From Trichinella spiralis (taxonomy: Eukaryota > Nematoda > Enoplea > Trichinellida > Trichinellidae), in contig CM012953.1 in NCBI GenBank assembly GCA_000181795.3, positions 10,038,735-10,102,734 of the forward strand: DNA of 64,000 nucleotides, written 5' to 3'. A program made the translations under genes and the position numbers. Below, piece by piece: positions 36,483 to 48,668 of the stretch. Below the pieces are notes generated by a model. It saw only the letters and a list, made by a program, of their open reading frames with translations. It was not told the DNA's origin and did no database searches. Every line of letters begins with the position of its first letter. The first letter of the stretch is position 1.

Positions 36483-39400
36483 ATGAATGCAGACGAGGTT
36501 AAGAATGTTCAACACAACGGTCGTGACACGCCTTCGCTGAGTCATTCCAAGAAAGCCAACGGTAAGCGCGGCTCCCATTCTTCTGGGCTGCCGGTTTTCA
36601 GCTTAAAATAGGTCACAGGGTCGATAGATAAGCTAACAAACACTGCTGCTCATGCCACTGCGGAATGCGAAATACGCTTGGCAAAAGAGCAATCATTTTT
36701 ACTTCAGCTAGCTAACTTCACTGAAGGATTGTTGTAATTCACTTGAGAATAGGTTATCAGTGGTTTGCATACATATTTTTTTTCAACTAATCCAACAAGT
36801 GAACAACAAAAATTCCTCTTTTAAAATTTGAATTTCTCTTCTTTTACAGTATAAATTCTCATCCAGCTTATCATATTTTCTTATTTATGGCCAGTGCATG
36901 ATAAATCATTCTATTTGTCATTTATTGATAACAGAAAAAAATATGATGGATTTATTATTTTTTTTTATTTTTTCAATTGAAATTTAAAAGAAGAATAGAA
37001 ATTGCACATGCGCGCTGTTTATTAATAATTGTATTGTTGTTATTGTTGTTTTTGACTTTTCTACGGGCAAAATTTAGATGGAATTTTAAAAATTTAACCA
37101 ATTTATGTGATGTAAATAAAATTCGATTAGTCTTTTTCACTTTCATTCAGGAATAGTTCAGTTTTTAATTGTTAAATGAATAATGCAACAAGTATGATGT
37201 AAATTTTTCTTTTTTAATTGTTGAAAATAGTATCAGATTGTCGTTTAATTATACTGTACATAATTAGCCATTAATTGTCATAATAGTGACTAGTAATTGA
37301 GATATACGACGACGAAGCACAAGCATTTTTTCTTCTTTTTTTGAATTGGAATGAATAGTTGTTTTTTTTTTAGTTTTTCCAATGAATCAGCTAGTTGTTG
37401 TGATTAATGTTTAATTTTGGGATTATTTTATTTTTGAAAAATAGATTTTTCAAATATGAAACTGATATATTGAAAAGCAACATGTTACTTGTTCTCATGG
37501 CACATGTTCATGTGACATCCGGCCAGTTGAATGAATGGTTAAATGTTGCAAATTGTATTTCTTTTCTTCTCTAAAGCAACGAAAAAAGAATTTCATTTTT
37601 CACCATTATAGTTGAGTTGAAATTTTATCAAATTGAAAATGGGTTTCACAAAATGTTCAACATTTGCACACGTTAAATTGAAGTTGACGTTCGTGTTCAG
37701 TTGGCAGGCATTGGTTCAATTTTTCTGTTTGTCTGCATTTTAAAGTTTTGATGAAAAAAAAACTTGAAAATTATAAATAACAGACATTATGGATTGGCGT
37801 TGTGAAAATTTTCACGTACTTATTCAATGATTCACTTGTTAAAACAGGGGGAGGATATTTTTAGCCGTAAAAAATCATCTGCGGCAAGGTCCCATGCAAA
37901 ATATGTGCTCCAAGTTATTTTTTCAGCTTTTTAATATGAATTTTATTACGAAGCTCGTAGCGATGGTTGGGGTGACATTCGCTGTTAACGAGGTTAAGGT
38001 TGTGTGAATTTGTGCAAATACCCCCGCTATAAGCGCATTTTATTCTTGCTTTCTGTCTTGCTGCTGCTGATTGCAAAAATGATGATCGTTGGTTGCTTGC
38101 AGTTCGGGTGGCTTTTTGCATGTTTTTGTTCAATTGAAATTAATTAAAGCAGGCGTGTGTCTGTTGTCGACGGCAAGAGGCAGATGCCATTTTGGAAATT
38201 ATATTTTTAGAATAATTTGCTTGATTGTTGTTATACGAATTGCAGTTTGTTGTTCTATTGAAAGATATTTTTGCACAGTTAATTTTGCAGTTGCAAAATC
38301 AACGCGAATCGGGTGAATTAGTAAAAATTGTTCTCTTATAAATATTGTAGTTGTAATGATTTTCTGAAATGAGTTTGTTAAAAGAAAACTGTATCCTTGT
38401 TCTTCAAGAATGTATGTAATATCTGGTTAATTTGTCCTGTTCACTCAGTGCATTTTCATTGTTTGTTCTGTTAATTCTTCATACAAGTGAATTGAACAGC
38501 ATAATTCGAATGTTCATTCAGTTGAATGCTATTTTTGATTATTCCACTTAATTGCTTTTGTTAATTAGCATGAAGAACATTGTGTGCCCGTGTTAAATTG
38601 ATATGCTTTTCCTGCTGCTGCTGCTGCTGCTACTGTTGCTGCAACGCGCTTTTGCTTATTTTGCACAAGCTGACTGACAATTGAAGCACATTATTTGAAC
38701 TGCTTGTAGAACATTTTAAACGTTTCATAAAATTATAGTGAAATTTCAATCGCAGTTTTCTTCACAGAAAAATAAATATTATTTTTTGCATTGTTTTGTA
38801 TTTAATTTAATTTTAATTCCATATTTTCCGTTACAAACAGATTTTTTCTACTTTCCAATGGTCGATTTATCTGTCCATCTGTTGTTAAAAATAAACGAAT
38901 TTTCTCATTATCATTGATTGCATTTTGTTGATTTTTAAATTAATTTTCAATTGATCTCATGTAAATGATTAATTTTGAAATTATCCCCTTTTCCATTTCA
39001 TTCCAATTGTCATCGTTCGTTGATTGGTTGTTATTGAAATTTGTTGCGGCAAATTTTTTCCAATTAACTCGTCCATAAAATTTCTTCTCATATAATATAT
39101 ATTGGATTGGATTGGAAAATTCCATCTGCTCTGCGGGTGTGGGTGTGTGATTTTTCATATTTGAAAAATTCGCTTCCAGTTGAGAGAATGTGCTTCAATA
39201 GATAGCGATGGCGGCGGCTGTTTTTGGCCAACAAAATCAATGTGCAAATGCCGTGTCGGTTGAATGGGATTGATTGATTTTCACTATGCTATTGATTAAT
39301 TTTATTTTAACATTTGAAATGGATAGGACGATCGTTTAGCTTTGTGAGTGGAAATTGGTCGTCGTTTTGCTTAAATTCATTTGTTTCACGAATAGAACGA

Positions 39401-42400
39401 CGCTGACGATCACCATTATTATTACTATCATTATTATTATTATTATTATGGTGATGGTGGTGGTAGTGATGCTGGAAACTGAAAAGCAATTTTAAAATAT
39501 TTGGAAAATGATCAAATCAGAAATGTTTATTTTTCAAAATTGAATCAAATGAAATTTTGCATAATAGAAAAGATACATTGTGAATATTTTTTTTGCAATT
39601 TGTATACTTTTGCATCTGCTGCTGCAGCAGCAGCAAGCATGAATAAACACAACCCGCTCATTCGACGCCGACAAGCTCGCATCGATTCAACAGGCGTGTG
39701 TGGTTGTGTTTCATTTCTTGTCAAATGAAATTTATTTTTTCTCTTAATTTTTATCCTTCATTTTTTCATTTTTTCGTTATTTTTGCTTAAATATTAATGA
39801 ACAATAATTTACTGTACACATGATCAATCGTAAACTGTGAGGAAGAATGAAATTATAGAAAAAATATGATAATCATCCAAAAAATTGAATTGTGATTGAT
39901 AACTGTACTTTTTTTTTCTTAGTTGCGGATGAAAGGATTTTTATGATTGTTGTTGTTGTTGTTTGTGCATTATTCAAATATTTCACGTTCGGCAATCCAT
40001 TCTTTTGAAAAGTGCGCTTGAGGGGAAAAAATAGTTCACATTTGAGATTGGCTAATTAATTGACGAGCGATTTCAAATGAAAATGCTGCACGTCTTTTAC
40101 ATGTGGCAAAAGTTTGAAATTCTTTTTCAAATACCGGATGTTCAGTGATCCAAGTGTGAAATGGATGGCCATGGCGGCTGTGTTTTGAAAATTTTTCGTT
40201 CGATTGCTTTCATCAAATTTTTTTTATAGTTCCGATTTATCTTTTATTCTCTTAACATTTCTATTCTTCTTTGAATTCGTACAGCAGGTGCAGTTTGAAA
40301 TAAAATTCACGTATATGCAAAAAGTGTGATGGGTGTGTCACAGTTGTTGCAAATTTTTTTTTCTACTCTCTCTTCTATTCGTGCTGACTGAAGCTTAATT
40401 TCAAAAGAATTAAAAAAAATTTTCAGGTACAAAATGCATCCGACAAAGTTCGATTCATCGTTTCTTCCGACGCCTGACGCCGAGGGGTGCGAAAAATTCT
40501 GAAAAGACCCACAGTCCCGCATCTTCACAGATCCACCAGTCGCAGCAGTCGATGGGAGAAAATTGTGCTCATGTGAACAGCAGTCAGCCGACCACCACCG
40601 TGGCCAATGGAAATTTGGACAACGCCCAACGCAGTCCCGCCACTTCTGTCGGGGCGGATCTGCGCCGGTCTTTGAATCAAATGTTCCATTTTGGAACCAA
40701 GTCGAAAGCAAATCGAGCGGCCAGCGATCATCAACTGGCCATCAACCGCGTCGATATGGATTCAGCTGGTAAGCAAGTTTTATTTTTATTTTTTGCTTTT
40801 TATTTGACAGTTTCTACAAATTATCATAATTTAAATATTTGAGAAGATGTTCCAAGCGAGGCGAAAATTTTCACAACTTCTTTTTTGTGTGACAAAGTTA
40901 ATTTTTTTTAATTGTAAGAAATCTTCACTTGTGAACATTATTAATCATCAGTCGGTCGGTCGTTTGAAATTTCTGCATGTGAAAAAAAGAGAAATTGAAT
41001 TGAAATTGCTTTTTACAAATTAAGCAATTCAGCTTTGTAATTTTTCGTGGAATTGCGAAATTTATTCGGTGAATTAATGGGGATAAATCTCAAGTGACCG
41101 CAGTTGACTTTGTCGCCAAGTATAGAGTAATTTTTAATAATGAAACTTTTAACGGCGAGTGAGTTGAAATGAACTGAGCTTATATTTTCGGAATATTCAT
41201 GCCAGCTTTTTCGTAGAATGAATGAAGCGGAAATTTTTTCATCCCTTAGTTGAGCGAATTTTGTCAGATAAAGAAAGCTCCAGTGCATTAAGTTTGCGCA
41301 TTTTGTGAAATTGAAATTTGAATAAGTTGCTCGAAAGTAGTAATTCTGGGATAATTGTTCAGAGTTGCTCACGATCCGGGTGTTCCATTTTCACCAGAGG
41401 GATGCATGATGATGATGATGATGATGGTTGTAGGGTGGGGAATTTTGGAATTTTGTTTCTGATCGACCACATGTATGCATGCAGTTGTGTGTGTTTGCTT
41501 GTTCAGATTTGTGTCCGGTGAAGTTGGACAAGGGCGTTGGTGAGACGGTAAGATCGGAAGAAGATTTGCTCGTTTTGCAAGGGAAAAGAAAATGCTCAGA
41601 TTCAGCGGACAAGTCATCATCAGCAGTGATCAGCAGCAGCGGCGGCGGCGGCGGCAAAGTGAGAATCCACAACATGGCCAGTCCGAGTTTCAGTTCGGAC
41701 GTGCTCGCATCGATGACCAGACCGTTGGCGACGTTCTGCAGCGAAAGCAACGTCCACGCCGGTGAATTGTCGCCAACGGAGGCGGTGGGCGGTCCGTCGA
41801 GGGCGCCGTCGTATTTGCGCGTCAGCTGTGCGGTCAGCGGCTACCGGGATGTTGGCCGCTATTCGGCATCGTCCAGTCCGAGATTGCTGTCCAGACCGCC
41901 GATGGTCTGTGGCCGGACGACGGTCAGCGGTAAGCCCATCCCTGCTGACCAGCTGTTCGAATTGAACTCTCCTCCGTCGGAGAGGGCCGTAGGACTGTCG
42001 TCGCCGTTGGTTGGTCAGAAGTTTGCGACGCCGTTGTCGATTAGGGAAATTTTGGAAAGTTTCAACCGTTTATCGTTGAAAGACAATTCTCCAGTTTATG
42101 GTTTGATGGTGGCCGGTCGACGGTTGACGGACGCCCCTGGGTCCGGAAGTTCTAGTCCAGAATCGACCACCGTTGTTGAGAAAGAACCAAGCAACTGTTG
42201 CCCTTTGGACGATGGTGCCAAGCAGCAGGAACCAACGCCTGATGCATGCAACACCACCACCACCAACAACAACAACAACGATGATGATGACGATGATAAG
42301 CGAATTGTCGTTAGTCAGAATGACTCTTATCAACTTTTAGCCCAGCAGCAACGCAAACGATTGGAAGATTTATGTAAACAGGCTGAATTGTGGCAAGCCG

Positions 42401-43945
42401 AATCCCCACCAGAAGCAGGTATAATCATTATAAAATAAACTTCTTTTTTTTATTCTTCTGCAGTTGCAGTGATTGATTGATTGTGTTTTATAGCTGCTGA
42501 ATTGATTCGTATTGTAATTGGAAAAGTTACTTTATTATTGAAGAAAAAATTTCGAAAATTTGAAGAATTGGTTGACAAGCACATGGTATTTTTTTTGATA
42601 AAAATTACTCTTTGTTTGATGAATGTACATGTATATATATTGATTTCAAAGAATCCTGTTGATGGAGAACCGCCGGTTCGTATGGACGATTTGGAAGGCT
42701 TTTGGAGCATGGTGTTGATGGAAATTGCCGACGTGGACAGCTGTTTCAGTGCGGTGCAGAAAGCGAAAGACAACGGTTGGTTAGTTGAAGAAAACTCATC
42801 TGATTTAACGGTAAGCTAAGCTACTTTTTTCGGGTTTTTTGCTGTGACAGAATTCCTTGCATTATTTTTTAATTTAAATATTTTCTCATCGAATTAAATT
42901 CAGTTTTTCCAATTTTTAATGTTACTTCTTTAGCAGTATACAATTGTGTTTATATAAATTGTTGTCGTTTACAGTGTACTTAATTCAAAGCGAATTGAAA
43001 CCAAATTTAACTGTTCTCTAAACGCAACTGTATACTAATTTGAAGCGAAAAGAAAGCATACGACATAAATTGTGAAAAACAACTGTTTTAAATTTCAAAT
43101 CCTTTTAGCCGTTTAGATGTGAATCGCGATTGAGTGAGGCGAACATGGATATAAAACAACGTATGTAGTTTTGCAGCGCATGAGATGTACACTTTTTTAG
43201 ATTGATGCTTGATCATGTGATGAATATTTTTTTGTTTATTGTGATAAATGTATGTTGATTAAGTGTGCATTGAAAAGCAAAAAATCATACGAGCTGCTGC
43301 TGCATGCTGTTAGACATTTGTGCATGCTTTTCAACTTAGCAGAAGATTATTGTGTAAATGTATGTTATAAATATATATATTATGTGCGTCTGTGTGTGTG
43401 TGTGTGTGTGTGATTTTTGAGCGCGCGCGCTTTGTACCTTTGTGTATGAATGATAAGTAATTGTTCAAACCGATTTATAATTTCATAATTAAGTTAATTT
43501 GAAATTAACATACATAGCAACTATTGTTTTTCTAAGTTATCATGCTGTTTTTTGAAGTTGTATTGATAAAAATTAAGAAAACGGTCTTTAATATATTTAT
43601 TTGGAAGAAATGAGTTATTGTTTATCATTTGATTTAATTTTGACATACGTGCATGCAGCTGGCTGGCTGTGTTAAATTATAGTTTCATAATTGCATTTTG
43701 TATTGAAAAGATTTTTTTGATATTTTATTTTAATCCAGGATTCGAAGAGCTCAGGGTCGACGAAACTGCGCCGGAACAGCAACGGCAAATGGAAAACAAC
43801 ACCAACTATGGATAGTGATTATGTGACGAGGAAGCGCTTGCAGGGTCGACAGTTTTTGCGTGCAGCACGAATGAAGCTCAAACAGACGAAAGAACAACAG
43901 CAAGCGACTGAAAACAAAGATGATATTCATATTTTTATCTCTTAG
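36483..43945 (+). CDS. DLGAP: disks large-associated protein (DLGAP/GKAP/SAPAP) homologue
   Basis: Six coding exons in phase: 36483-36561, 40427-40768, 41507-42418, 42494-42585, 42652-42810 and 43739-43945, giving 596 aa. The diagnostic part is the C-terminal GKAP domain (about 445-580): ELIRIVIGKVTLLLKKKFRKF, DDLEGFWSMVLMEIADVDSCF and KAKDNGW correspond to the IRSAVGSAQLLMSQKFQQF, DLAGFWDMLQLSIEDV and LKANSW blocks of vertebrate DLGAPs. The basic RKRLQGRQFLRAARMKLKQ helix follows. The first 440 residues are Ser/Pro-rich and disordered, with Ser, Gly, Asn and Asp runs. DLGAPs link DLG/PSD-95 guanylate-kinase domains to Shank at synapses and at cell junctions. The protein ends DDIHIFIS, where vertebrate members end DSIEIYIPEAQTRL, so the Shank-binding PDZ ligand is missing. 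Intron 1 is nearly 3.9 kb. Confidence 0.88.
36562..40426 (+). other. long first intron of the DLGAP-like gene
   Basis: Non-coding and AT-rich with islands of higher GC. It includes a (CTG)n run near 38612-38642, a CTGCTGCAGCAGCAG palindromic repeat near 39616-39634 and an (ATT)n run near 39415-39450. I found no internal gene on either strand. Its size suggests regulatory elements or alternative promoters. Confidence 0.6.
43391..43430. repeat. (TG)11 and (GC)5 alternating purine-pyrimidine tracts
   Basis: In the last intron of the DLGAP-like gene, a TG run (43391-43412) is followed after 8 bases by GCGCGCGCGC (43421-43430). Both are Z-DNA-prone sequences. Confidence 0.85.
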
Positions 43946-44210
43946 ATTTTCTTTCTTGCTTTTTTTAAACTGGCGGCATTTTTCTCAACTTTACAAATTG
44001 ATTCATTCTTTTAAACGTTTTTTAATAAACCAGTCATATATTTGTGTACTGTATAACGTCTTTGACTTAAAAATAATCTGGCTGTTGTTAAGTAAGGCAA
44101 CATTGATTAATTGCCTTAAATATGGTAAATTGGACACGCTTGACCCTTGGGTGGTGGCGTGCATGATCCGAATGTTAGTGGTGGCGTGGGGTCCGCTGGG
44201 CCCAAACTCG
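43946..44210. other. 3' flank of the DLGAP-like gene with a GC-rich repeat patch
   Basis: Bases about 44140-44215 are GC-rich and contain a repeated GTGGTGGCGTG unit. This contrasts with the host background and probably belongs to the adjacent transposon relic. Confidence 0.4.
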
Positions 44211-44640
44211 TTATTTCACATTTATTGATGTTGGAACCAAATTTTTTCCGTTTTTTGCAGTCGTATTATATACGTTGTTATTTTGCACTGCGCATTTGTT
44301 CTGGCAGACAGACCTTTTCATATAATTTAGGTTGCAAATGTTTGGTTCTACACTTGTTGGGCCTTGCCTTCCCGTATACATGTTATGCGCTTTTGTTCGT
44401 ACATTTTTGGATAACTCTTGCTTACTCCATGTGCAGACACGATCTCTACCTGTCCATGTATCAGAGCGCTCATACATAACCTCTTCAGTCTCTCTTTGTG
44501 ACGAAAAAGTGCCGCTAAATTCTGAGGATTTATCATGCATGGTCACTCTTCTCAATATAGTCAGAATCGCTGACGCTGCCTATATTCACTTTCCTCAAGA
44601 GAATCATTCAGGAGGTCTAAAAAACTATCACTGTCAGATC
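44211..44640 (-). mobile_element. piggyBac-like DNA transposon relic (N-terminal region)
   Basis: The minus strand reads, in pieces, an acidic start (SDSDSFLDLLNDSLEE) and then TWTGRDRVCTWSKQEL...VRTKAHNMYTGRQGPTSVEP. The pattern acidic patch, then W..........R...HN.....GPT is how piggyBac and PGBD proteins lead into the transposase domain. The frame changes at about 44530, and no catalytic DDD region follows, so this is a short decayed remnant. TTAA target duplications and terminal repeats could not be placed with confidence. A Cys-rich or unrelated open frame is the alternative. Confidence 0.4.
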
Positions 44641-44670
44641 CTGTGACATTTTTAAAATTTTGCGACATTT

Positions 44671-44754
44671 GACATAAAATAGAGGAAACTTTGCATAAAA
44701 TAGTGTAAAAGATACTAAAATTAGGTCAGACTGCATAAAATAATGTAAATGATA
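44671..44754. repeat. three diverged copies of a ~22-bp motif
   Basis: GACATAAAATAGAGGAAACT (44671), TTGCATAAAATAGTGTAAAA (44691) and CTGCATAAAATAATGTAAAT (44731) are near-copies; the last two extend with GATA. They sit just outside the piggyBac-like relic and may be its subterminal repeats. Confidence 0.6.
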
Positions 44755-45219
44755 ATAACCGCATGGCAAATTTTGCACAAAAAAGTTAGCAAATGACCAC
44801 TAATAATAACCCCTCACAATCAAGCAGAAAACACGTAGACAAGAAATAAACGATAGCGGCTCATCAGTTTGAGAGAAAATTGGATAAATTAGAAAGATAT
44901 ATGAAAGAAAACTGCTCAACACCGGTATGGAAAACAACAGCTATCATCATTATTTAGGAATTCTGCTAAAACAGAACGAGAAAGTTTTCAGGGGGTCCTC
45001 TGGACGCATACACATTTTGTATTTTATTTACTTACATTTATTGTTTAATATACGACCACTTTCTTACTTTCTTTCTCAAAGGTTTTTGCAAATATAAACT
45101 GTTAAACGGTTTAACTACATTTATGCCTCATCAGATCAGGCATGCGCGTGCTTAACGCACATTCTTGAAAGTTTATTTTAAAAATATACACAAATGCAAT
45201 TAAGCAAGTCATTTACATA

Positions 45220-45379
45220 CTTTTGAACAACAGAAACGTTGAATGATAAGAACCAGCATTTGACAAATAGAATGCATAAGAGCGACAACGAATGAAATTT
45301 AGATGCGTGCATCAGAGCAGCAACCAATGAAATTTACTGCTAAAAGTAGTATAGTTTGTTGAGGAAATCAGGTCTACCC
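45220..45379 (+). repeat. left arm of a long inverted repeat
   Basis: This segment is repeated in reverse complement at about 46957-47110. The best-matching core is 45288-45379, with shared words such as GCATCAGAGCAGCA, AATGAAATTTA, ACTGC and GGTCTACCC. The match weakens outward to about 45220. The arm itself holds two copies of a CAAC(C/G)AATGAAATTTA unit. Confidence 0.7.
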
Positions 45380-45383
45380 TCAA

Positions 45384-46053
45384 GATAGATGCACGAGCTC
45401 GTGAGGGACCACCTGAAAACGCAGCAGCGTCGACAGAAGTGCCTGTACAACCGCCATGCAAATGAGGCGCACTTCTGCCAGAACGACCGCGTGTGGTTGA
45501 CCGTGCCAAGAAGATGGAAGCTCGACCGCGGCTGGGTGGGGCCCTACCAGATAGTGGAGGTAATGAGGCCACAAACGTACCGGGTACGTCACCAGGAGCG
45601 AAAGTCCCGCTCACTGGTGGTACACTCTGACCGGATGAAGCGTACCACGCCAGAGAGTCCGCTGGAGACCGGTCTTGCTGAGGCGGCACCACCAGGCAGC
45701 AGGAACATCAGCCGCCTGTGGCCTCCCCACCCGCGTCAGAGATGAAGGTCAGAAGGCTGACACGAAGACCACGGCCACCCGGCTACCTGCGGGATTACAC
45801 CCCTTAAGGAAAGTTCGGGACGAACTTCTCCGAAAGAGGGGGGTAGTGTGACAGCGACCGTTTTTATCACGCCCACATTTTTGTAGGACATCGACAGTAG
45901 GAAATGCCAAGTCGGAAGCCGGTGATCGTGTGCGTTGCGGCGGTTATTTCGTCTTTCTAATTTTGTCATTGTTGTTCTCGCTGTTTTGTGCTTTGTCTAA
46001 TAAACTCTTAAACTCTCGCGATGGTCCGAAATCACGTAGCACTGACGAGCGCT
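45384..46053 (+). mobile_element. Ty3/Gypsy LTR retrotransposon fossil: integrase tail plus 3' LTR
   Basis: 45384-45745 encodes the C-terminal part of a Gypsy-type integrase with the GPY/F module (RGWVGPYQIVEV...VHSDRMKR). A purine-rich tract follows, and then an LTR-like segment from TGTGACAGCG at about 45848 to about 46053 that carries an AATAAA signal. The element is a 5'-truncated fossil: gag, protease, reverse transcriptase and the 5' LTR are absent from the window. GC content is much higher than that of the host sequence, and the integrase piece is well preserved, so it may be fairly young. It is not functional as it stands. Confidence 0.75.
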
Positions 46054-46299
46054 ACACTAAATTAGCTGCTCAGGAAAAATTCACGCTGAAACTGGACAAG
46101 AGAGCAAAGAAAAACGGTAGCTATGACAAATAGGTTGCTGAATTCATCCCTCCGGCTTACCAACTCATTAGCTAGCTCATCAACTAGCTGTTGTATACCA
46201 TTAGACATGCAGCGAGAATGGCAAATAAGGATTACATGAGGCGAAAAAACATCTAAATTCCAATATGTCTCATCCTGTTTTCTTGCGAAAATATTAAGA

Positions 46300-46640
46300 A
46301 AATCGAACTGCCCGTGTTTGGCGGCGCATCAGAAATGGCCTATGGGACAGTGGTCTACGGTGAGTTAGGAAGGCCACAGCACAACCTCAACGATAGTGAA
46401 GGCCAAATCTCAGGTTTCCTGCCGTCCCCCCTCTGAAGACGATGATACTCCCTCTCTTAGAGCTAATGGCAGCCCTGCTGGTGACCAAACTGGTCACCTT
46501 TGCAAAAAAATGATTGAAGGTGAGAATCTCTAGCTTGAACTGCTGGGTGGACAGTAAGGTCACGTTACATTGGATAAAGAGATGTTCTATAAAATGGAAA
46601 CCTTTCTTCCAGAACTGAGTTGAAACCTTACAGCAATTGG
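46300..46640 (+). mobile_element. BEL/Pao retrotransposon fossil: pol RNase H region fragment
   Basis: Scattered readable pieces (FGGASEMAYGTVVY, LLELMAALLVTKLV, NCWVDSKVTLHWIK) match the order of blocks in the RNase H part of BEL/Pao polyproteins. It is clearly broken, with several breaks, and has no recognisable LTR of its own nearby. Decayed sequence of probable BEL/Pao origin may continue to about 46950. It lies directly after the Gypsy LTR and inside the inverted repeat pair. Confidence 0.65.
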
Positions 46641-46956
46641 TTGGGTCGTCACATTAGAGATACTGTCTGACGAGATCAAATCTGGCAAATTTATTCAGCC
46701 GCAATTGAACGATTAACTTTGAGCCAAATCTGGTAATACGGTCCCGCTTGGCTAGTCGGAGGAGAAGATAGTTGGCCAGAAGACCCAGAACAAGACCATG
46801 TGAAATCAGAAGACGATGAGCAGAAAGCTGCATTGCAGAAGAGAGGTGGTCAGTGAAGGTGTTGACAGAGTTGGGCAATTTTATGGGACAGCTGATGGTA
46901 AAGACGAAAAAGATAATAAAATTCACTAAACCCAACTGATGGAAACGCTTAGGACG

Positions 46957-47110
46957 GGGTAGACCAGATTTTTCCAACGAACTCTGCCTACTTTTTTGCA
47001 GTAAATTTTATTGGCTGCTGCTCTGATGCCCGCAACTGAATTTCATTGAATTGAAACGTTGGTCGTTTATGAATTTGCATAGTGATTTTCCCCCACGTTT
47101 CCTGTTAGTT
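46957..47110 (-). repeat. right arm of the long inverted repeat
   Basis: Reverse complement of about 45220-45379. The two arms enclose about 1.6 kb made of Gypsy and BEL/Pao fragments. Core identity is high over about 46957-47053 and fades outward. Confidence 0.7.
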
Positions 47111-47159
47111 TAGGCAATTTAGAGTCAAGCAGTTCTTTCATTAGGCAACCTATTCACAT

Positions 47160-47265
47160 CAGACTGACAACCATTAAAATTTAGCTGCGCGACAACCAAT
47201 GAAATTTAGAAGAGAAAAGGTAGGCGTAGTTCGTTAGGGAAATCTGTCTTAGACCTGGATTTTTA
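47160..47265 (+). repeat. third, diverged copy of the inverted-repeat arm
   Basis: It contains GACAACCAATGAAATTTAGA, a GTAG..AGTTCGTT segment and AAATCTGTCTTAGACC in the same order and orientation as the left arm, with more mismatches. Confidence 0.55.
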
Positions 47266-48668
47266 GAGTTTAATCAACCCTACACTACAGAAATGTGTGT
47301 AAAATGCCTGTAATATGTTCAAATTTTAACGCAATTTGTTTCAACAAATAGTAGAAATACTTTGATTTATGTCTCATTTTGTAGATACTACTTAGTACTT
47401 TGTGAATAATTAAACAAATCACATTCATCTACTGATGCTGAGTTTTAATAACATTATTGTATACTCCTATATTTTATTATCTATAACTGTATTAGTTACA
47501 GTTTTAAAGACTGTCAACTAGAATTAAAATTTAGTAAAACTTTGAAAAGTGAACTTCAATAATCCACAGTCTTTTCTATACAGCTAATCTCAAAAAAGAA
47601 GGTTAAAGCATGCAACTAGTAAATTGCAACAGCGGAAAAGTAGCCAAGATCAACACAAATGCTATTGTTAAATTCCAGATAAATGATCAATAAATTAATT
47701 TAGAATATAATTAGCATACATTTACTGTTTTAAGGACGGCTCAAATACAAACAGCATAAACATCAATTTATATTTTCGACACATAAATGTTAGATGAACA
47801 AAGAGCTCGTGTGTTTTTGCAGAGTGAGAGTTTTCAAATGAAATTCTTCTGGGATGTTATTCTTTATCGATTTTAATTCTTCTCTTTTCTGTTTTCACTG
47901 AGGCAAATTTATGACAAAAGAAAATGTTTTTGACCAGTTTTCATCAACTGCAAATTTTTTTTTGGCAACTGATAAGTAAAAACTACTAATCAGACAGAAA
48001 ATCGTAAGCAGAGTTATAACAGAGGATTTTGAAATAACCGTTAATAAAATGTAACGAAATAACAGTATACGTTTTAGTACAAACTATAAACAGATGTAAA
48101 GATAAAAGGAATCTGCTGTCGAGGAAAAAGCAATGGAACCTTTCAAATGAAATATTTAAATTTGAATATAAATATAATTTTAGTTTTCTACAAAAATTTA
48201 AGTTAGAAATATTTGTAATAAAAGGTTTTGACCAGCGTAGCCAATAGAATTCTATGCTCTATAGGCCAATAATAAGTATTTACATATGAGCAAATCATAT
48301 AAAAACAAAATAACCAATAAAAAAAAGAACCAATGAAGTTTCTCTGGCATTTTTTGGTACTTATGTAACATTTCATCTATTAAAAAATATTGGTTTATTT
48401 TTATTAATTTATTTTATTATATATCTATTTTTTCATATTATTTTGTGCTCCGTTTTGTAAACTTTCATTACAATATGCTAACTTTGTTCTTAAGTATACT
48501 TGAATTTCTCAAAGCGTACTGTGACAACTGGACATTGTTTTTATATATTTAGGAAAGTGTGGAAGGCGATCACTGTTTTTCAAATATTTTTTAAAGCATA
48601 CTTTATTTTACTTTATTTAATAGAATGAAACATATTGCATGTTTCAGGAAGTTGATTGTAACATAATC
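47266..48668. other. intergenic upstream of the first SR-protein gene
   Basis: AT-rich, without ORFs of protein-like composition. An acceptor-like tttcag ends about 20 nt before the SR gene ATG at 48669, consistent with a 5' UTR intron or trans-splicing. Confidence 0.5.

Noticed and set aside
41369-41750. Antisense open frames over exon 3 of the DLGAP-like gene
   Set aside because: Composition is driven by the repeat-rich sense exon; there is no domain or splice support.
46654-46977. Minus-strand 107-codon open frame in the mobile-element region
   Set aside because: It is antisense to BEL/Pao-like debris and the inverted repeat; its composition offers no support for a gene.
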